From assembly GCA_900472625.1 (NCBI GenBank), contig UCIT01000085.1:95374-159373 (forward strand): DNA of 64,000 bases, in the 5' to 3' direction. The number at the start of each line of letters is the position of its first letter. The first letter of the stretch is position 1. The position numbers were made by a program, and so were the translations under genes. This DNA comes from Hyphomicrobiales bacterium (GTDB lineage Bacteria > Pseudomonadota > Alphaproteobacteria > Rhizobiales > Rhizobiaceae). Under the pieces are notes generated by a model. That model was not told where the DNA came from. It saw nothing but the letters and a program-made list of their open reading frames with translations, and searched no databases. Below, in pieces: positions 1 to 8,936 of this stretch.

Positions 1-230
1 CAGGCGAGCGCCAGTTCCTTGTCTCCGAATCCATAAGCGTCCGCCGCGCCGCTCTCAACCAGCGGCAACGCCTGCATGGCCTTGCAGGCGGAGCGCGGAA
101 AGGTCGGAGCATCGACATCGCCGACCGAGAAGATGATCTTGCCATCGCCATCGACGGCAATGACGGCGCCGCGATGCCAGCTTTCGACGCGGGCGCCGCG
201 GGTAACTTCAACGGTGACGGGATTGGTCAT
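1..230 (-). CDS. L-asparaginase II family protein, N-terminal part
   Basis: Reads leftward off the window edge, so only about 76 N-terminal residues are present. The translation starts MTNPVTVEVTRGARVESWHR and contains PRSACKAMQALPLVE followed by a GAADAYGF segment. From memory, this is the pattern of the rhizobial asparaginase II family (PF06089), which hydrolyses L-asparagine to aspartate and ammonia and is unrelated to E. coli AnsA/AnsB. The start is the ATG complementary to 228-230. The gene is divergent from the DUF3750 gene. The catalytic region lies outside the window, so activity cannot be judged. Confidence 0.75.
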   Translation of the reverse strand, partial: MTNPVTVEVTRGARVESWHRGAVIAVDGDGKIIFSVGDVDAPTFPRSACKAMQALPLVESGAADAYGFGDKELALA

Positions 231-406
231 GCGAGGGGTATCCTGATCTTCTGGTGAGGCTGTCACGCATAAATGATGAGCGCGATAAAGCAATCGGCTC
301 TGACACGAAAAAAGCGACCAAATTGCGCCATCTTGCCAAGCGCACATTGGCGTGCCGGGCATGGACTTGGCCACCAACGCACGTCAGAAAAGGTCACCGG
401 CGTTTC

Positions 407-1144
407 ATGCGTCATGTCAAACGGCTCCTTCTTCTCATCCTCGTCGTCTATCTGCTGCCGGCGCTGGCATCGGCCGGCTGGTGGTCGATGCAGAACCATC
501 CGACCTCCTGGCGGGAGGCGAACTGGGGCACGTCGGGCGTGCTGCCGCAGGCCGACGCCGGGCGCGATGCGGCGATCTACATCATGTCGGCCAGCACAGG
601 CGGCCTGAAGGGTGCCGTCGCCAGCCATTCCTGGATCGTCACCAAGGCCGCCGGCGACACCAGCTACAATCGCTACGACAAGGTGGGCTGGGGGGCGCCG
701 ATCCGGCGCAACAACTATGTCGCCGACGCCTACTGGTATTCGAACACGCCAAAGATCGTGCGCGCGATCAAAGGCGCCGAGGCATCAAGGCTCATTCCCG
801 AGGTCGAAGCGGCGATCCAGTCCTATCCCTATGCCGGCGTCGGCGACTACCGCATCTATCCCGGCCCGAACTCAAACAGCTTCGTCGCGCATGTGCTGCG
901 TGCGGTGCCCGACCTCGGCACGGTACTGCCGCCCGACGCCGTGGGCCGCGACTTCCTGACCGACGGCCGCCTGTTCGCGATCGACGCCGACGGCCGCGAC
1001 ATGCACGCCACCCTCTACGGCCTCGTCGGCATCGCCGCCGGCGCGCGCAGCGGTTTCGAGGTGCATTTCATGGGACTGGTGGCCGGGATCGACATCGCCA
1101 ACCCGGGACTGAAGATTCCGGCCTTCGGGCGGATCGGGCTGTGA
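407..1144 (+). CDS. DUF3750 domain-containing membrane-anchored protein
   Basis: A 245-residue protein. It opens with a basic N-terminus and one hydrophobic segment (about residues 5-25, LLLLILVVYLLPALASAG), read as an uncleaved anchor or signal peptide. The rest is soluble and matches my memory of the DUF3750 family, with SHSWIVTK near residue 75 and YRIYPGPNSNSFV near residue 160. The frame is open upstream to 254, but the ATG at 407 is preferred because it puts the hydrophobic segment at the N-terminus and follows AAAGGTC. Function unknown. The conserved His, Ser and Asn residues are reminiscent of papain-like NlpC folds, but that is speculative. Confidence 0.7.
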   Translation: MRHVKRLLLLILVVYLLPALASAGWWSMQNHPTSWREANWGTSGVLPQADAGRDAAIYIMSASTGGLKGAVASHSWIVTKAAGDTSYNRYDKVGWGAPIRRNNYVADAYWYSNTPKIVRAIKGAEASRLIPEVEAAIQSYPYAGVGDYRIYPGPNSNSFVAHVLRAVPDLGTVLPPDAVGRDFLTDGRLFAIDADGRDMHATLYGLVGIAAGARSGFEVHFMGLVAGIDIANPGLKIPAFGRIGL

Positions 1145-1263
1145 GTGAGAACCGAGGTCGCGGATTCCGGCGACGCATCACCTGATTTGACTGCTGGCAT
1201 CACAAACACTGGTTATTCAAAAGCACACTAACGGTTTATAGCTTTGGCGTAGGGAATCACGCC

Positions 1264-2478
1264 ATGCCATCAGCCTTGTCTTCCATCATCCGCGATCACC
1301 GGATCCGCGTCCCGACGCTGACGCTGGTGGCGCTTGCCTTCACCTATGCCTCGACCATGCCGTATCAATCGATGATCGGCATCAGCGAACTCGGCCTGTC
1401 GGATGGCGCCTATTCCGGACTCATTTTTGTTGCGGCGCTGGTCAATGTTACCACTAGCCTGACGCTTGGCATCTGGTCGGACAGGCTGAACGATCGCCGA
1501 CCGCTGGTGCTGGCGTTGTCGGTCTGCGGCATGCTCGGCTTCGGCATGATCTACGAGTTCCGTACGGCTGCCGTTTTCATCTTCGCGACGCTGGTGCTGA
1601 TTCCGATCAGCAACTCCACCTATTCGATCCTCCTTGCCAGCATCCGGGCAACGACCAACACGATGGAGCGCGGGCGCGGCGCGGCGATCACCGCCACGGT
1701 GCGCGCCCTGTTTTCCGGCTCCTGGGCCCTGGCACCGGGCCTGATCGGCCTCTATCTCCTCAATTCGCAGTCAATGACGCCGGCCTACGGTATTGCCGGC
1801 CTCGCCAGCCTGACCTGCTTCTGCCTATACCTGTTCCTTGTCCGACCGGCACCAAAACGCGAGGGCGCACCCATCCAGCACGTTGGCTTTCTCCCGTCGC
1901 TCGGCCGGATCATTTCGCCCTCTGTGCTGTCGCGCATCGGCGTAATGGCGCTGTTGATCGGGATGCAGCGGTCAAACAGCGTGGTCTCGCCGCTGATCAT
2001 CACCCATGCCGCCGGCGGCAGCGTCGTCGATGTCGGGTTCATGGCCGGTCTCGTCGCATTCCTGGAAATGCCGTTCATGATGATGTGGGGCGCGCTGCAG
2101 CGGCGGTTCCGCAGCGCTCACCTGCTTGCCCTGGGAACGCTGATCTATTGTGTGTACCTTGCACTTCTCGGCTTTGCCTCGGTGCCGTGGCACATCTACG
2201 CGCTGGTACCGATCAACGCCTGCGGCACCGCTGCGATCCTCAGCATTCCCATCAGCTACATGCAGGACCTGATCGCCGATCGGCCGGGACTCGGCAGTTC
2301 GCTGATCTCGGTCAACACCTTCGTCGCCAATGGGCTTAGCGCAGCCATCTTTGCAACTGGCACCAGCTTCACCAGTTATTCCGGCACAGCACAGTTTGCG
2401 GCTGCCATCGGCCTTGTATCGATCGGGCTGCTGCTATTTCTCGAGCGAAACCCGCGCGCGGTGCGGTTGCCGGCGTAG
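1264..2478 (+). CDS. MFS transporter, sugar-efflux (SetA-like) type
   Basis: A 404-residue inner-membrane protein with about 12 hydrophobic segments. The loop after TM2 reads GIWSDRLNDRRPL, a variant of the MFS motif A, and the segment around residues 130-155 (RGRGAAITATVRALFSGSWA) looks like the family's TM4-TM5 region. Length and N-terminal style resemble the SetA/SetB sugar efflux group, so export of sugars or related small molecules by proton antiport is plausible but not demonstrated. Start ATG 1264 has GGGA eight bases upstream. It is followed after 144 bp by a second, unrelated MFS gene on the same strand. Confidence 0.7.
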   Translation: MPSALSSIIRDHRIRVPTLTLVALAFTYASTMPYQSMIGISELGLSDGAYSGLIFVAALVNVTTSLTLGIWSDRLNDRRPLVLALSVCGMLGFGMIYEFRTAAVFIFATLVLIPISNSTYSILLASIRATTNTMERGRGAAITATVRALFSGSWALAPGLIGLYLLNSQSMTPAYGIAGLASLTCFCLYLFLVRPAPKREGAPIQHVGFLPSLGRIISPSVLSRIGVMALLIGMQRSNSVVSPLIITHAAGGSVVDVGFMAGLVAFLEMPFMMMWGALQRRFRSAHLLALGTLIYCVYLALLGFASVPWHIYALVPINACGTAAILSIPISYMQDLIADRPGLGSSLISVNTFVANGLSAAIFATGTSFTSYSGTAQFAAAIGLVSIGLLLFLERNPRAVRLPA

Positions 2479-2622
2479 CGTGTGGTTCATGCGATGCGGT
2501 TGGTAGGACCTCGTCGCGCCATTGCATTTGCGTGAAAGCGTGCCGATGCGTTAGGCAATTGGGAGAATATGTTACTTGCAAGAAAACGATACCCACTCGG
2601 GGAATGACTCAAGGCGTACCGC

Positions 2623-4071
2623 ATGACCAGCACCGCAGCCCCTTCTCCTGACAAAGCCTCCGTGTTTCAGCTGTTTTCCAGACCAGTGCTGCCGGCGACG
2701 CTGATGCTGGGGGGTGGCGTGACGCTTTATGCGGTTGAGACCTACATCATGGCGACGATCGCGCCGTCGATCGTGCGTGATATCGGCGGGTTGTCTCTGC
2801 TGTTCTGGGTGACGACGCTGTATGTCGCGGCAGCCGTGCTCGGGTCAATCTTCGTCGCCATGCGGCCGCGCGGCACCGGTTTGCGCACGGTCTATGTGGC
2901 AGGCGCGGTGATGTTTGCGCTCGGCAGTCTGGTGTGCGGGCTGGCGCCGTCGATGCCGGTGGTGCTGGTCGGCCGCGCCGTCCAGGGGTTTGGCGCCGGT
3001 GTGCTGGCGGCGCTTGCCTATGCCTTCATCCGCTTCGCCTACCCCGAGGCGCTGTGGCGAAAGGCATCGACGCTGTATGCGGCTATCTGGGGCGTCTCAA
3101 CGTTGCTTGGCCCCAGCCTTGGCGGCGTGTTTTCCGATGGCAGCGACTGGCGCCATGCCTTTCTGCTGATTGTTCCGGTCAGCGCGCTGATGGCCGTGCT
3201 CGGGCCGCTGCTGTTGCCGAAGGCCGACGACGACCGTGGCGCTGGCAAGGTGCCGATGCCGCAGATCGGCCTGTTGCTCGCCGCCGTATTGCTGGTCAGC
3301 CTGGCTGGGACGATCGAGGCGACGCAGGCCAAGGCGCTTTTGATCGCCTTGTCGATCGCTGCCGTCATCGCGATGCTCGCCATCGAAAAGCGCAGCGACA
3401 ACCGGCTGCTGCCATCCGGCGCCGTCACCCTCGTCAATCCGCTGGCGCGGGTCTATCTGATCGTCTTCCTGCTGATGCTGGTGCTGACCAGCGATATCTA
3501 CATTCCCTATTTCCTGCAGACGCTGCACAATATCACGCCGCTGGAATCGGGTTACCTGACGGCGCTGGTGGCGCTCGGCTGGACGATTGCCGCCTTTATC
3601 AGCAGCACGCTCTCCGGCCGACGGGCGAGCCAGGCGATCGTTGTCGGCTGCGTGCTCGAAACCATCGCGGCGGCGTCGCTGGCGCTGTTTCTGGCGCGCG
3701 ACAACCAAGCTGGCGCGCTGTCGGTGCTGACGCCGGCGGTCATCGGCATGTTTCTGATGGGTTTCGGCGTCGGCATGGCCTGGGCGCACCTGACCACCAA
3801 GATTCTGCACATCGTCGAGAATGCCGAACAGGACAAGGCGTCGGCCGCAATCACCACCGTGCAATCTTTGGGAAGTGCTTTCGGCGCGGCGCTGGCGGGC
3901 GTGATCGTCAACAGCACCGGGCTGGTGTCGCCCGGCGGGATTTCCGGCAGCGTTTCGGCTGCGCACTGGCTCTATGTCTTGATGGCGCTGCCCGGCCTGC
4001 TGACGATCGCCATCTCGCTGTCGATCCGGGCGACGGGCGACCGGACCGAGGAGCAAGCGGCGGCGGCCTGA
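2623..4071 (+). CDS. MFS transporter, 14-helix drug-resistance type (DHA2-like)
   Basis: A 482-residue inner-membrane protein with about 14 hydrophobic segments, the size and layout of the DHA2 drug:H+ antiporter group. The fragment GRAVQGFGAGVLAALAYAFI (about residues 117-136) is the TM4 motif B region (R in GRxxQG). The TM2-3 loop (MRPRGTGLRTVY) is a weak motif A. Substrate unknown. It ends 3 bp before the convergent quinone oxidoreductase gene, so the two share a termination region. Start ATG 2623 has an AAGGCG-like Shine-Dalgarno. Confidence 0.7.
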   Translation: MTSTAAPSPDKASVFQLFSRPVLPATLMLGGGVTLYAVETYIMATIAPSIVRDIGGLSLLFWVTTLYVAAAVLGSIFVAMRPRGTGLRTVYVAGAVMFALGSLVCGLAPSMPVVLVGRAVQGFGAGVLAALAYAFIRFAYPEALWRKASTLYAAIWGVSTLLGPSLGGVFSDGSDWRHAFLLIVPVSALMAVLGPLLLPKADDDRGAGKVPMPQIGLLLAAVLLVSLAGTIEATQAKALLIALSIAAVIAMLAIEKRSDNRLLPSGAVTLVNPLARVYLIVFLLMLVLTSDIYIPYFLQTLHNITPLESGYLTALVALGWTIAAFISSTLSGRRASQAIVVGCVLETIAAASLALFLARDNQAGALSVLTPAVIGMFLMGFGVGMAWAHLTTKILHIVENAEQDKASAAITTVQSLGSAFGAALAGVIVNSTGLVSPGGISGSVSAAHWLYVLMALPGLLTIAISLSIRATGDRTEEQAAAA

Positions 4072-4074
4072 GCG

Positions 4075-5070
4075 TCAGACCGCCAGCATGATCTTGCCGA
4101 TATGGCTGCTGGTTTCCATCAGCCGGTGCGCTTCGGCGACGTCCTCAAAGGCGAAGGTCTTGTGGATGACGGGAGCGAGCTTGCCCTCGTCGAGCAGCGG
4201 CCAGACCTGCGACAGGAGATCGTCGCGGATGGCGCGCTTTTCTTCAGGCGTGCGGGGACGCAGCGTCGAGCCGGTGACAGTGAGGCGCTTGACCATGATC
4301 GGCGCGAGGCTGACCTTTTCGGCGATGGCGCCACCGAGGAAGGCGATGATCGACAGGCAGCCATCCCTCGTGAGCGACGCAAGGTTCTTCTCGAAATAGG
4401 CAGCGCCGATCATGTCGAGGATCATGTCGACGCCATTCTCCGTCTCAGCCTTGATGACCTCGGCAAAATCCTCTGTCTTGTAGTTGATGGCCCTGACGGC
4501 ACCGAGCTTGACGCAGGCATCGCACTTTTCCTGCGATCCAGCCGTGGCGTAGACCCTGGCGCCGAAGGCGGTGGCAAGCTGGATCGCCGTGGTGCCGATA
4601 CCGCTGGAGCCGCCATGGACGAGAACGGTCTCGCCTTCGGTGAGGCCAGCCATCTGGAACATGTTGGCCCAGACGGTGAAATAGTTTTCCGGCAGCGCCG
4701 CCGCCTTTACAGCATCGTAGCCGTTGGGGAAACGCAGCGCCTGGCCTGCGGGGATGAGGCAATATTCGGCATAGGCGCCGCCATTGGTGAGGCCGCAGAC
4801 CTTGTCGCCGATGGCATAGCCGCTGACGCCGGCGCCGATGGCGACGACTTCGCCCGCGATCTCGAGGCCGAGAATCGGGCTTGCGTCCCTCGGTGGCGGA
4901 TAGGTGCCCTGGCGCTGCGCGACATCCGGGCGGTTGACGCCGATGGACTGGGTCTTGACGAGGATCTGGCCCTCCCCGGCGACGGGCACCGGCCCGTTGG
5001 CGATGGTCATCACATCAGGGGCGCCGAAGTGCGGCAGGTCGACGAAACGCATATGCGCAGGCAATGACAT
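4075..5070 (-). CDS. NAD(P)H-quinone oxidoreductase (zinc-less MDR, PIG3-type)
   Basis: A 331-residue medium-chain dehydrogenase/reductase lacking the catalytic zinc cysteines. The N-terminal GroES-like half contains GVNRPDVAQRQGTYPPP (around residue 48), a hallmark of the TP53I3/PIG3 quinone oxidoreductases. The Rossmann half carries the nucleotide loop HGGSSGIGTTAIQLA (around residue 148). It is expected to reduce quinones with NADPH in the cytosol. The ATG at 5070 is preferred over the in-frame ATG at 5085 because AGGAGA, an ideal ribosome site 7 bases upstream, lies within that extension. Convergent with the MFS gene. Confidence 0.8.
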   Translation of the reverse strand: MSLPAHMRFVDLPHFGAPDVMTIANGPVPVAGEGQILVKTQSIGVNRPDVAQRQGTYPPPRDASPILGLEIAGEVVAIGAGVSGYAIGDKVCGLTNGGAYAEYCLIPAGQALRFPNGYDAVKAAALPENYFTVWANMFQMAGLTEGETVLVHGGSSGIGTTAIQLATAFGARVYATAGSQEKCDACVKLGAVRAINYKTEDFAEVIKAETENGVDMILDMIGAAYFEKNLASLTRDGCLSIIAFLGGAIAEKVSLAPIMVKRLTVTGSTLRPRTPEEKRAIRDDLLSQVWPLLDEGKLAPVIHKTFAFEDVAEAHRLMETSSHIGKIMLAV

Positions 5071-5145
5071 CACTGGTCTCCTCATTCGGTCACCAGTGAG
5101 ATAGTTCAGCCCCCCTTCATTGAGAAGGGCGGAAACGGCAGAGCG

Positions 5146-6951
5146 TCAATTCGCCTCGCCCAGCTGGTGGAACACCAACCCTTCCGTGCTCTCCTTCGCA
5201 TGCGCCTTGATCTGGGCGATGGCGGCCGAGACGCGGCTGATATCGTCGATAACGAGGCCTTCGGGCAGTTCCAGCACCCCGATCGAGCAGCGCATCAGCG
5301 GGAAAAATGCCTCGACACCGGCGCGGTCATGGCCGCGGATGCGACCGGCGGCGCGGTCGATGTCGGAGTAGAGGTCCTGCGCATCGTCGTGGAAATCGCC
5401 GATCAGCCGATCGAGAATCTCGGTCAGCTCCTCCTTGGTCCAGCCCCGGACGCCGATGAAGAAATCATCGCCGCCGACATGGCCGAGGAAATGCCGCTCG
5501 GCAAAGAAGTATCGGCGCATCAGGGCCGCGAACAGCGAGATCGCGTGGTCGCCGAGATGGAAGCCATAGGCATCGTTGAAGGGCTTGAAGTTGTCGAAGT
5601 CGCAATAGCAAAAGTGTCGCGTCCGGTCGTCGTCGCGGCTTGCCTCGCGCATGAAATCGCGGATGGCATGGTTGCCGGGAAGCCCGGTCAGCGGGTTCTG
5701 GTCCTGTGCCGTCTTCAGCTTCTTCTCGTTCATCACCTTGATCAGCGAGGCGGCGGAGACGACACCAGCGTAGCGCATGTTTTCGGTCAGGAGCAGGCAG
5801 TTGGCGCCTTCCATATTGGCGAAGATCGCCATCAGCTGCTCGGCATCGGAATCGAGGCCGACGATCGGCGCCATCTCGACGAAATGCGAGATGGTGCGCT
5901 CATAGAGCTTGTTCTTCAGGAGATCGCGGCCGAAGGGGTGATAAATATATTCCTTCAGATGGCGCTCGTGCAGGATGCCGCGCGGCTCGCCGTTGGCGTT
6001 CAGCACCGGGAAGAAGGCGTTCTGCGGATGGCGGCGGAAAACCTCGAAAACGCTATCGATCGTGTCGTTCTCGAACACCGTCGGCAGCACTTCGATCTGC
6101 TTGCGGATGAGGATTTCGTCGAGCGACTGCGTGGCGCGCGTGGTCTTGCCAAGATCGACAAGATGCGGAAAGGACGGCTGCAACTCGCTGAGATGCGTGG
6201 TCGGCCGCGAGATGAACCAGCCCTGGACGAGATCGACGCCATATTCGCGGCAAGTGACGAACTCGGCTTCGGTCTCGATGCCTTCAGCGATGACGCGGGT
6301 GCCGAGAACATGGGCGATGTGGACGATGTTCTTCAGCAGATGACGCTTGCGCGGATTGCTGTCGATATCGGCGACGAAATAGCGGTCGATCTTCAGATAA
6401 TCCACCGGATGGTCGCACAGCAGCTTCATCTCACCGTGACCGACGCCGAAATCATCGATCGCCAGCTTGAAGCCACGCTTGCGCAGCAGCGACACCAGCG
6501 CGGCGAATTCCGGGACGCTGGTGTTGTCGAAACGCTCGGAGAACTCGAAGCAGATGGACGACGGCGGGATATTGGCCAGCTTCAGATGCTGCAGCAGATT
6601 TTCGACCAGCCGTTCGCCATGCGGAATGAGGCGGACATCGAGATTGATGAACAGCGTCGCGCTGGCGAAGTTCGACATGGTGGCGAATTTGGCCAGCGCC
6701 CGGCTTGCCACCATCTGCTCCAGCTGCAGCAGCTGATCGCCGCGGTGGGCTTCGTCGAGGATCTCGACCGGCGAGTTGAAGCCAAGCCGCTCCTGGCCGC
6801 GCATCAACGATTCATAGCCGAAGACGACGCCGGTGCCGGCCTCGACGATAGGCTGAAAGGCGTTTTCGATGACAAGCTTGGCGAGGGTGATGATCTGGTC
6901 GCTGGCGTATCGACGGATCAGCGCGGGTTCGACGGTGGCAGCCAAAGACAT
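5146..6951 (-). CDS. EAL - CBS pair - GGDEF c-di-GMP protein
   Basis: A 601-residue cytoplasmic protein with an unusual domain order: EAL first (about residues 20-260), then two CBS repeats (about 285-410), then GGDEF (about 420-590). No membrane segment is seen. In EAL the motif is ESL (47-49), but the other catalytic residues look intact: FINLD, FEFSE, DDFG, LKID, EGIE and QGW. The cyclase motif reads GGDDF (about 493-497), E to D at the fourth position. It could be a phosphodiesterase gated by nucleotide binding to CBS, or bifunctional. ATG 6951 is preferred over GTG 6963 because GGAG lies 6 bases upstream. Confidence 0.85.
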   Translation of the reverse strand: MSLAATVEPALIRRYASDQIITLAKLVIENAFQPIVEAGTGVVFGYESLMRGQERLGFNSPVEILDEAHRGDQLLQLEQMVASRALAKFATMSNFASATLFINLDVRLIPHGERLVENLLQHLKLANIPPSSICFEFSERFDNTSVPEFAALVSLLRKRGFKLAIDDFGVGHGEMKLLCDHPVDYLKIDRYFVADIDSNPRKRHLLKNIVHIAHVLGTRVIAEGIETEAEFVTCREYGVDLVQGWFISRPTTHLSELQPSFPHLVDLGKTTRATQSLDEILIRKQIEVLPTVFENDTIDSVFEVFRRHPQNAFFPVLNANGEPRGILHERHLKEYIYHPFGRDLLKNKLYERTISHFVEMAPIVGLDSDAEQLMAIFANMEGANCLLLTENMRYAGVVSAASLIKVMNEKKLKTAQDQNPLTGLPGNHAIRDFMREASRDDDRTRHFCYCDFDNFKPFNDAYGFHLGDHAISLFAALMRRYFFAERHFLGHVGGDDFFIGVRGWTKEELTEILDRLIGDFHDDAQDLYSDIDRAAGRIRGHDRAGVEAFFPLMRCSIGVLELPEGLVIDDISRVSAAIAQIKAHAKESTEGLVFHQLGEAN

Positions 6952-7096
6952 GCCATTCTCCACTGTGATAAATTTCTTTTGTTGTTTTTCGCGGGGAGAC
7001 TAGCGGGCAAGAGTCAACGAAGGCTTTCGCCAGTGTGACGGTTTTGTGAAACGTTGGAGCTGCGGGCGGACCGTTGCGGTCCGTCGCGGGGATCGA

Positions 7097-7318
7097 TCAG
7101 GCGGAGCGCCTGTGTTCGGCAAACATGTCTGCAACGCATTTGCCGTCCGCCGATACGCTGTTGCGGGCATCGGTTGCGCCGCCGAGCTTGCGGGTCGCGT
7201 CCCACAGGCGTAGCGCCTCGCGTACAACCTCGCTGCTGGAGACATAGGTGCCATCGTCGATCGCTGCGCGGATATCGGCTGCCTGCAGGGGCGAGATGGA
7301 AACAGTTACCATTGGCAT
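7097..7318 (-). CDS. ParD-like ribbon-helix-helix antitoxin, orphan
   Basis: A 73-residue protein starting MPMVTVSISPLQAADIRAAI. It has the ParD/CopG ribbon-helix-helix pattern: a beta strand (VTVSIS), then YVSSSEVVREALRLWD. Such proteins bind DNA as dimers and neutralise a ParE toxin through a C-terminal tail. The start at 7318 is set by a strong ribosome site (GGGAGGAATGAC) directly upstream. No ParE-type reading frame is present on either side: downstream is the EAL gene after 145 bp, upstream is HdeD. It is either an orphan antitoxin or partners a toxin encoded elsewhere. Confidence 0.75.
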   Translation of the reverse strand: MPMVTVSISPLQAADIRAAIDDGTYVSSSEVVREALRLWDATRKLGGATDARNSVSADGKCVADMFAEHRRSA

Positions 7319-7498
7319 GTCATTCCTCCCATTTCCTCGCCGGGCAAAACTGCCCGTCGGGGGACGGATACGCATGGAAGCAGACCGCCGGACACCGCCG
7401 TTTCCGCGACTGCCTTACACTCCAATTTTAGACCTCGCTCACATTCCTGTCAAAAAAGAAACAGTCCGTGATAAACAGGCTGTGAATAGCGGGCACAA

Positions 7499-8056
7499 CT
7501 AGCGCCTGACGGCAAAGCCGAAAGCCAGCATCGTCCAGCCCTGGATAAACAGGTCGCAGGCGAGGAAGAGGCCGAGAATCCACAGGCTGTTGACCGGCCA
7601 GCCGAGCACAATGACAAAGCCTGCAAGCGCTGTGATCACGCCGCTTGCGACCACCCACTGCCATCCCTTCAACGGCCGCATGCGCAGGCCGACCCAGACG
7701 CGAAAAATTCCGGCGATCAGCAACGCCATGGCCAGAAACAGTGTGAGAGCCGCCGATGCCAAAATGGGATTGATGAAGGCGAAGATGCCGGCCAGCACAT
7801 AGAGCACCCCGCTCAGCGCCCAGAACAGCAGTTGATCCCAGCCTCGCACCTGAAAGGCATGAACGAGGTAGACGATGCCGCCGATCAGCATGAAAAGGCC
7901 GACGTAATAGACGGAGACGACGGTGGCCAGAAATACGTTGGCGGCAGCGATGATACCGCAGGCGATCAAGAGCGCGCCGAGGATCGCAAACCAAAGCCAC
8001 TTCGACCGAAGCTCCGACGTCGAGGACGAAGAGATTTCATTGGACAGGTCTGTCAT
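7499..8056 (-). CDS. HdeD family acid-resistance-type membrane protein
   Basis: A 185-residue protein with six hydrophobic segments in three hairpins and a short polar N-terminus (about 18 residues), the layout of the HdeD/DUF308 family. Repeats of the family pattern can be seen in YVGLFMLIGGIVYLVHAFQV and in ALSGVLYVLAGIFAF. In E. coli HdeD contributes to acid resistance at high cell density; a role here is by family only. Start ATG 8056 is preceded by GGGAGGTGCAAA. It is transcribed away from betI, with 137 bp between them. Confidence 0.75.
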   Translation of the reverse strand: MTDLSNEISSSSTSELRSKWLWFAILGALLIACGIIAAANVFLATVVSVYYVGLFMLIGGIVYLVHAFQVRGWDQLLFWALSGVLYVLAGIFAFINPILASAALTLFLAMALLIAGIFRVWVGLRMRPLKGWQWVVASGVITALAGFVIVLGWPVNSLWILGLFLACDLFIQGWTMLAFGFAVRR

Positions 8057-8141
8057 TTTGCACCTCCCAGTTGCTCCATGACTATGAACCAGATGCAGCG
8101 GATGGAAAGAATTATCTCACGCACGATCGCTCAGATTTTTA

Positions 8142-8161
8142 TTGATTGATCAGTCAATCAA
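8142..8161. promoter_or_regulatory. Predicted BetI operator
   Basis: A perfect inverted repeat with 8-bp arms, TTGATTGA and TCAATCAA, separated by TCAG. It lies 32 bp upstream of the betI start codon, between divergent hdeD and betI. TetR-family regulators bind such palindromes, and known BetI operators contain TTGAxTGA / TCAATCAA-like halves, so autoregulation of the bet genes, relieved by choline, is likely. Confidence 0.65.
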
Positions 8162-8193
8162 AATTATGCTTGGGTCCTTACCGGAGAGATTTT

Positions 8194-8781
8194 GTGCCGA
8201 AAGTCGGAATGGAGCCAGTGCGCCGCAAGGCGCTTGTCGATGCAGCGCTGCGGGTGATCGGCGATCACGGCTCGCTCAGCGTCACCATGTCCGAAATCGC
8301 CAAACAGGCCGGCGTTTCGCCGGCCCTCGCCCACCACTATTTCGGCAGCAAGGAGCAGTTGCTGATCGAGACGATCCGATCGCTTCTAAAGCAATTGCGC
8401 GACGACGCGGTGACGGCGCTAAAGGCTGCGCGGACACCACGGGAAAAACTGTCGGCGCTGATCCGCGTCAGCTTCCAGGCCGACCAGTTCGCGCCGCAGA
8501 CCATTGCCGCATGGCTCGCGTTCTATGCCGAGGCGCAGCGCTCGGAGGAAACGCGGCGCTTCCTGATGATCTATGCGCGGCGGTTGCGATCGAACCTTGT
8601 GGCCAACCTGAAGCCGCTTTGCCCGGCGGATGCCGCGGAACATATCGCCGAGGGCGCGGCTGCGATGATCGACGGGCTCTACATCAGGCAAAGTCTGCGC
8701 TCCGCGCCTGTGAGCATCGAGGCATCGATTGCGTTGACGGAGGATTATGTGAGCATGCAGCTTGGGAGAGTGGGGATATGA
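8194..8781 (+). CDS. betI: Transcriptional repressor BetI
   Basis: A 195-residue TetR-family regulator. It begins MPKVGMEPVRRKALVDAALR, the characteristic BetI opening, followed by a helix-turn-helix (TMSEIAKQAGVSPALAHHYF, about residues 32-51). BetI represses choline-to-betaine genes and is released by choline. The start is GTG 8194, chosen because GGAGAG lies 6 bases upstream and because the family starts here; the frame stays open a little further upstream through the operator region. It precedes betB, but about 200 bp of palindromic repeat separates them where S. meliloti has betC. Confidence 0.88.
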   Translation: MPKVGMEPVRRKALVDAALRVIGDHGSLSVTMSEIAKQAGVSPALAHHYFGSKEQLLIETIRSLLKQLRDDAVTALKAARTPREKLSALIRVSFQADQFAPQTIAAWLAFYAEAQRSEETRRFLMIYARRLRSNLVANLKPLCPADAAEHIAEGAAAMIDGLYIRQSLRSAPVSIEASIALTEDYVSMQLGRVGI

Positions 8782-8793
8782 CATATCACTCAA

Positions 8794-8936
8794 ACTCCCT
8801 CATTCCTGTGCTTGTCACAGGAATCCAGCGAGCCCAAGTCCTTGGGCTCAGAAGTCCAATTTTCTCGACGAGGGTTCATTCACCGCGCAGACGCGCGGTG
8901 GCTGGATTCCTGTGACAAGCACAGGAATGAGGGAGT
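8794..8936. repeat. RIME-like palindromic intergenic element (perfect 36-bp terminal arms)
   Basis: A 143-bp element. Its outer arms (8794-8829 and 8901-8936) are perfect 36-bp inverted repeats, containing CTCATTCCTGTGCTTGTCAC and its complement. Inside are two smaller perfect hairpins: AGCCCAAG/CTTGGGCT at 8831-8848 and CACCGCGC/GCGCGGTG at 8881-8900. This architecture and the arm sequence fit the rhizobial intergenic mosaic elements (RIME) as I remember them. Transcribed RNA would fold into a large cloverleaf and could attenuate or process the betI-betB transcript. Confidence 0.75.

Noticed and set aside
5167..7038. A 623-codon open frame on the plus strand opposite the EAL-CBS-GGDEF gene
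   Set aside because: It is antisense to a recognised protein with intact domain motifs on the other strand; the translation has no recognisable domain and is a mirror of GC-rich codon use.
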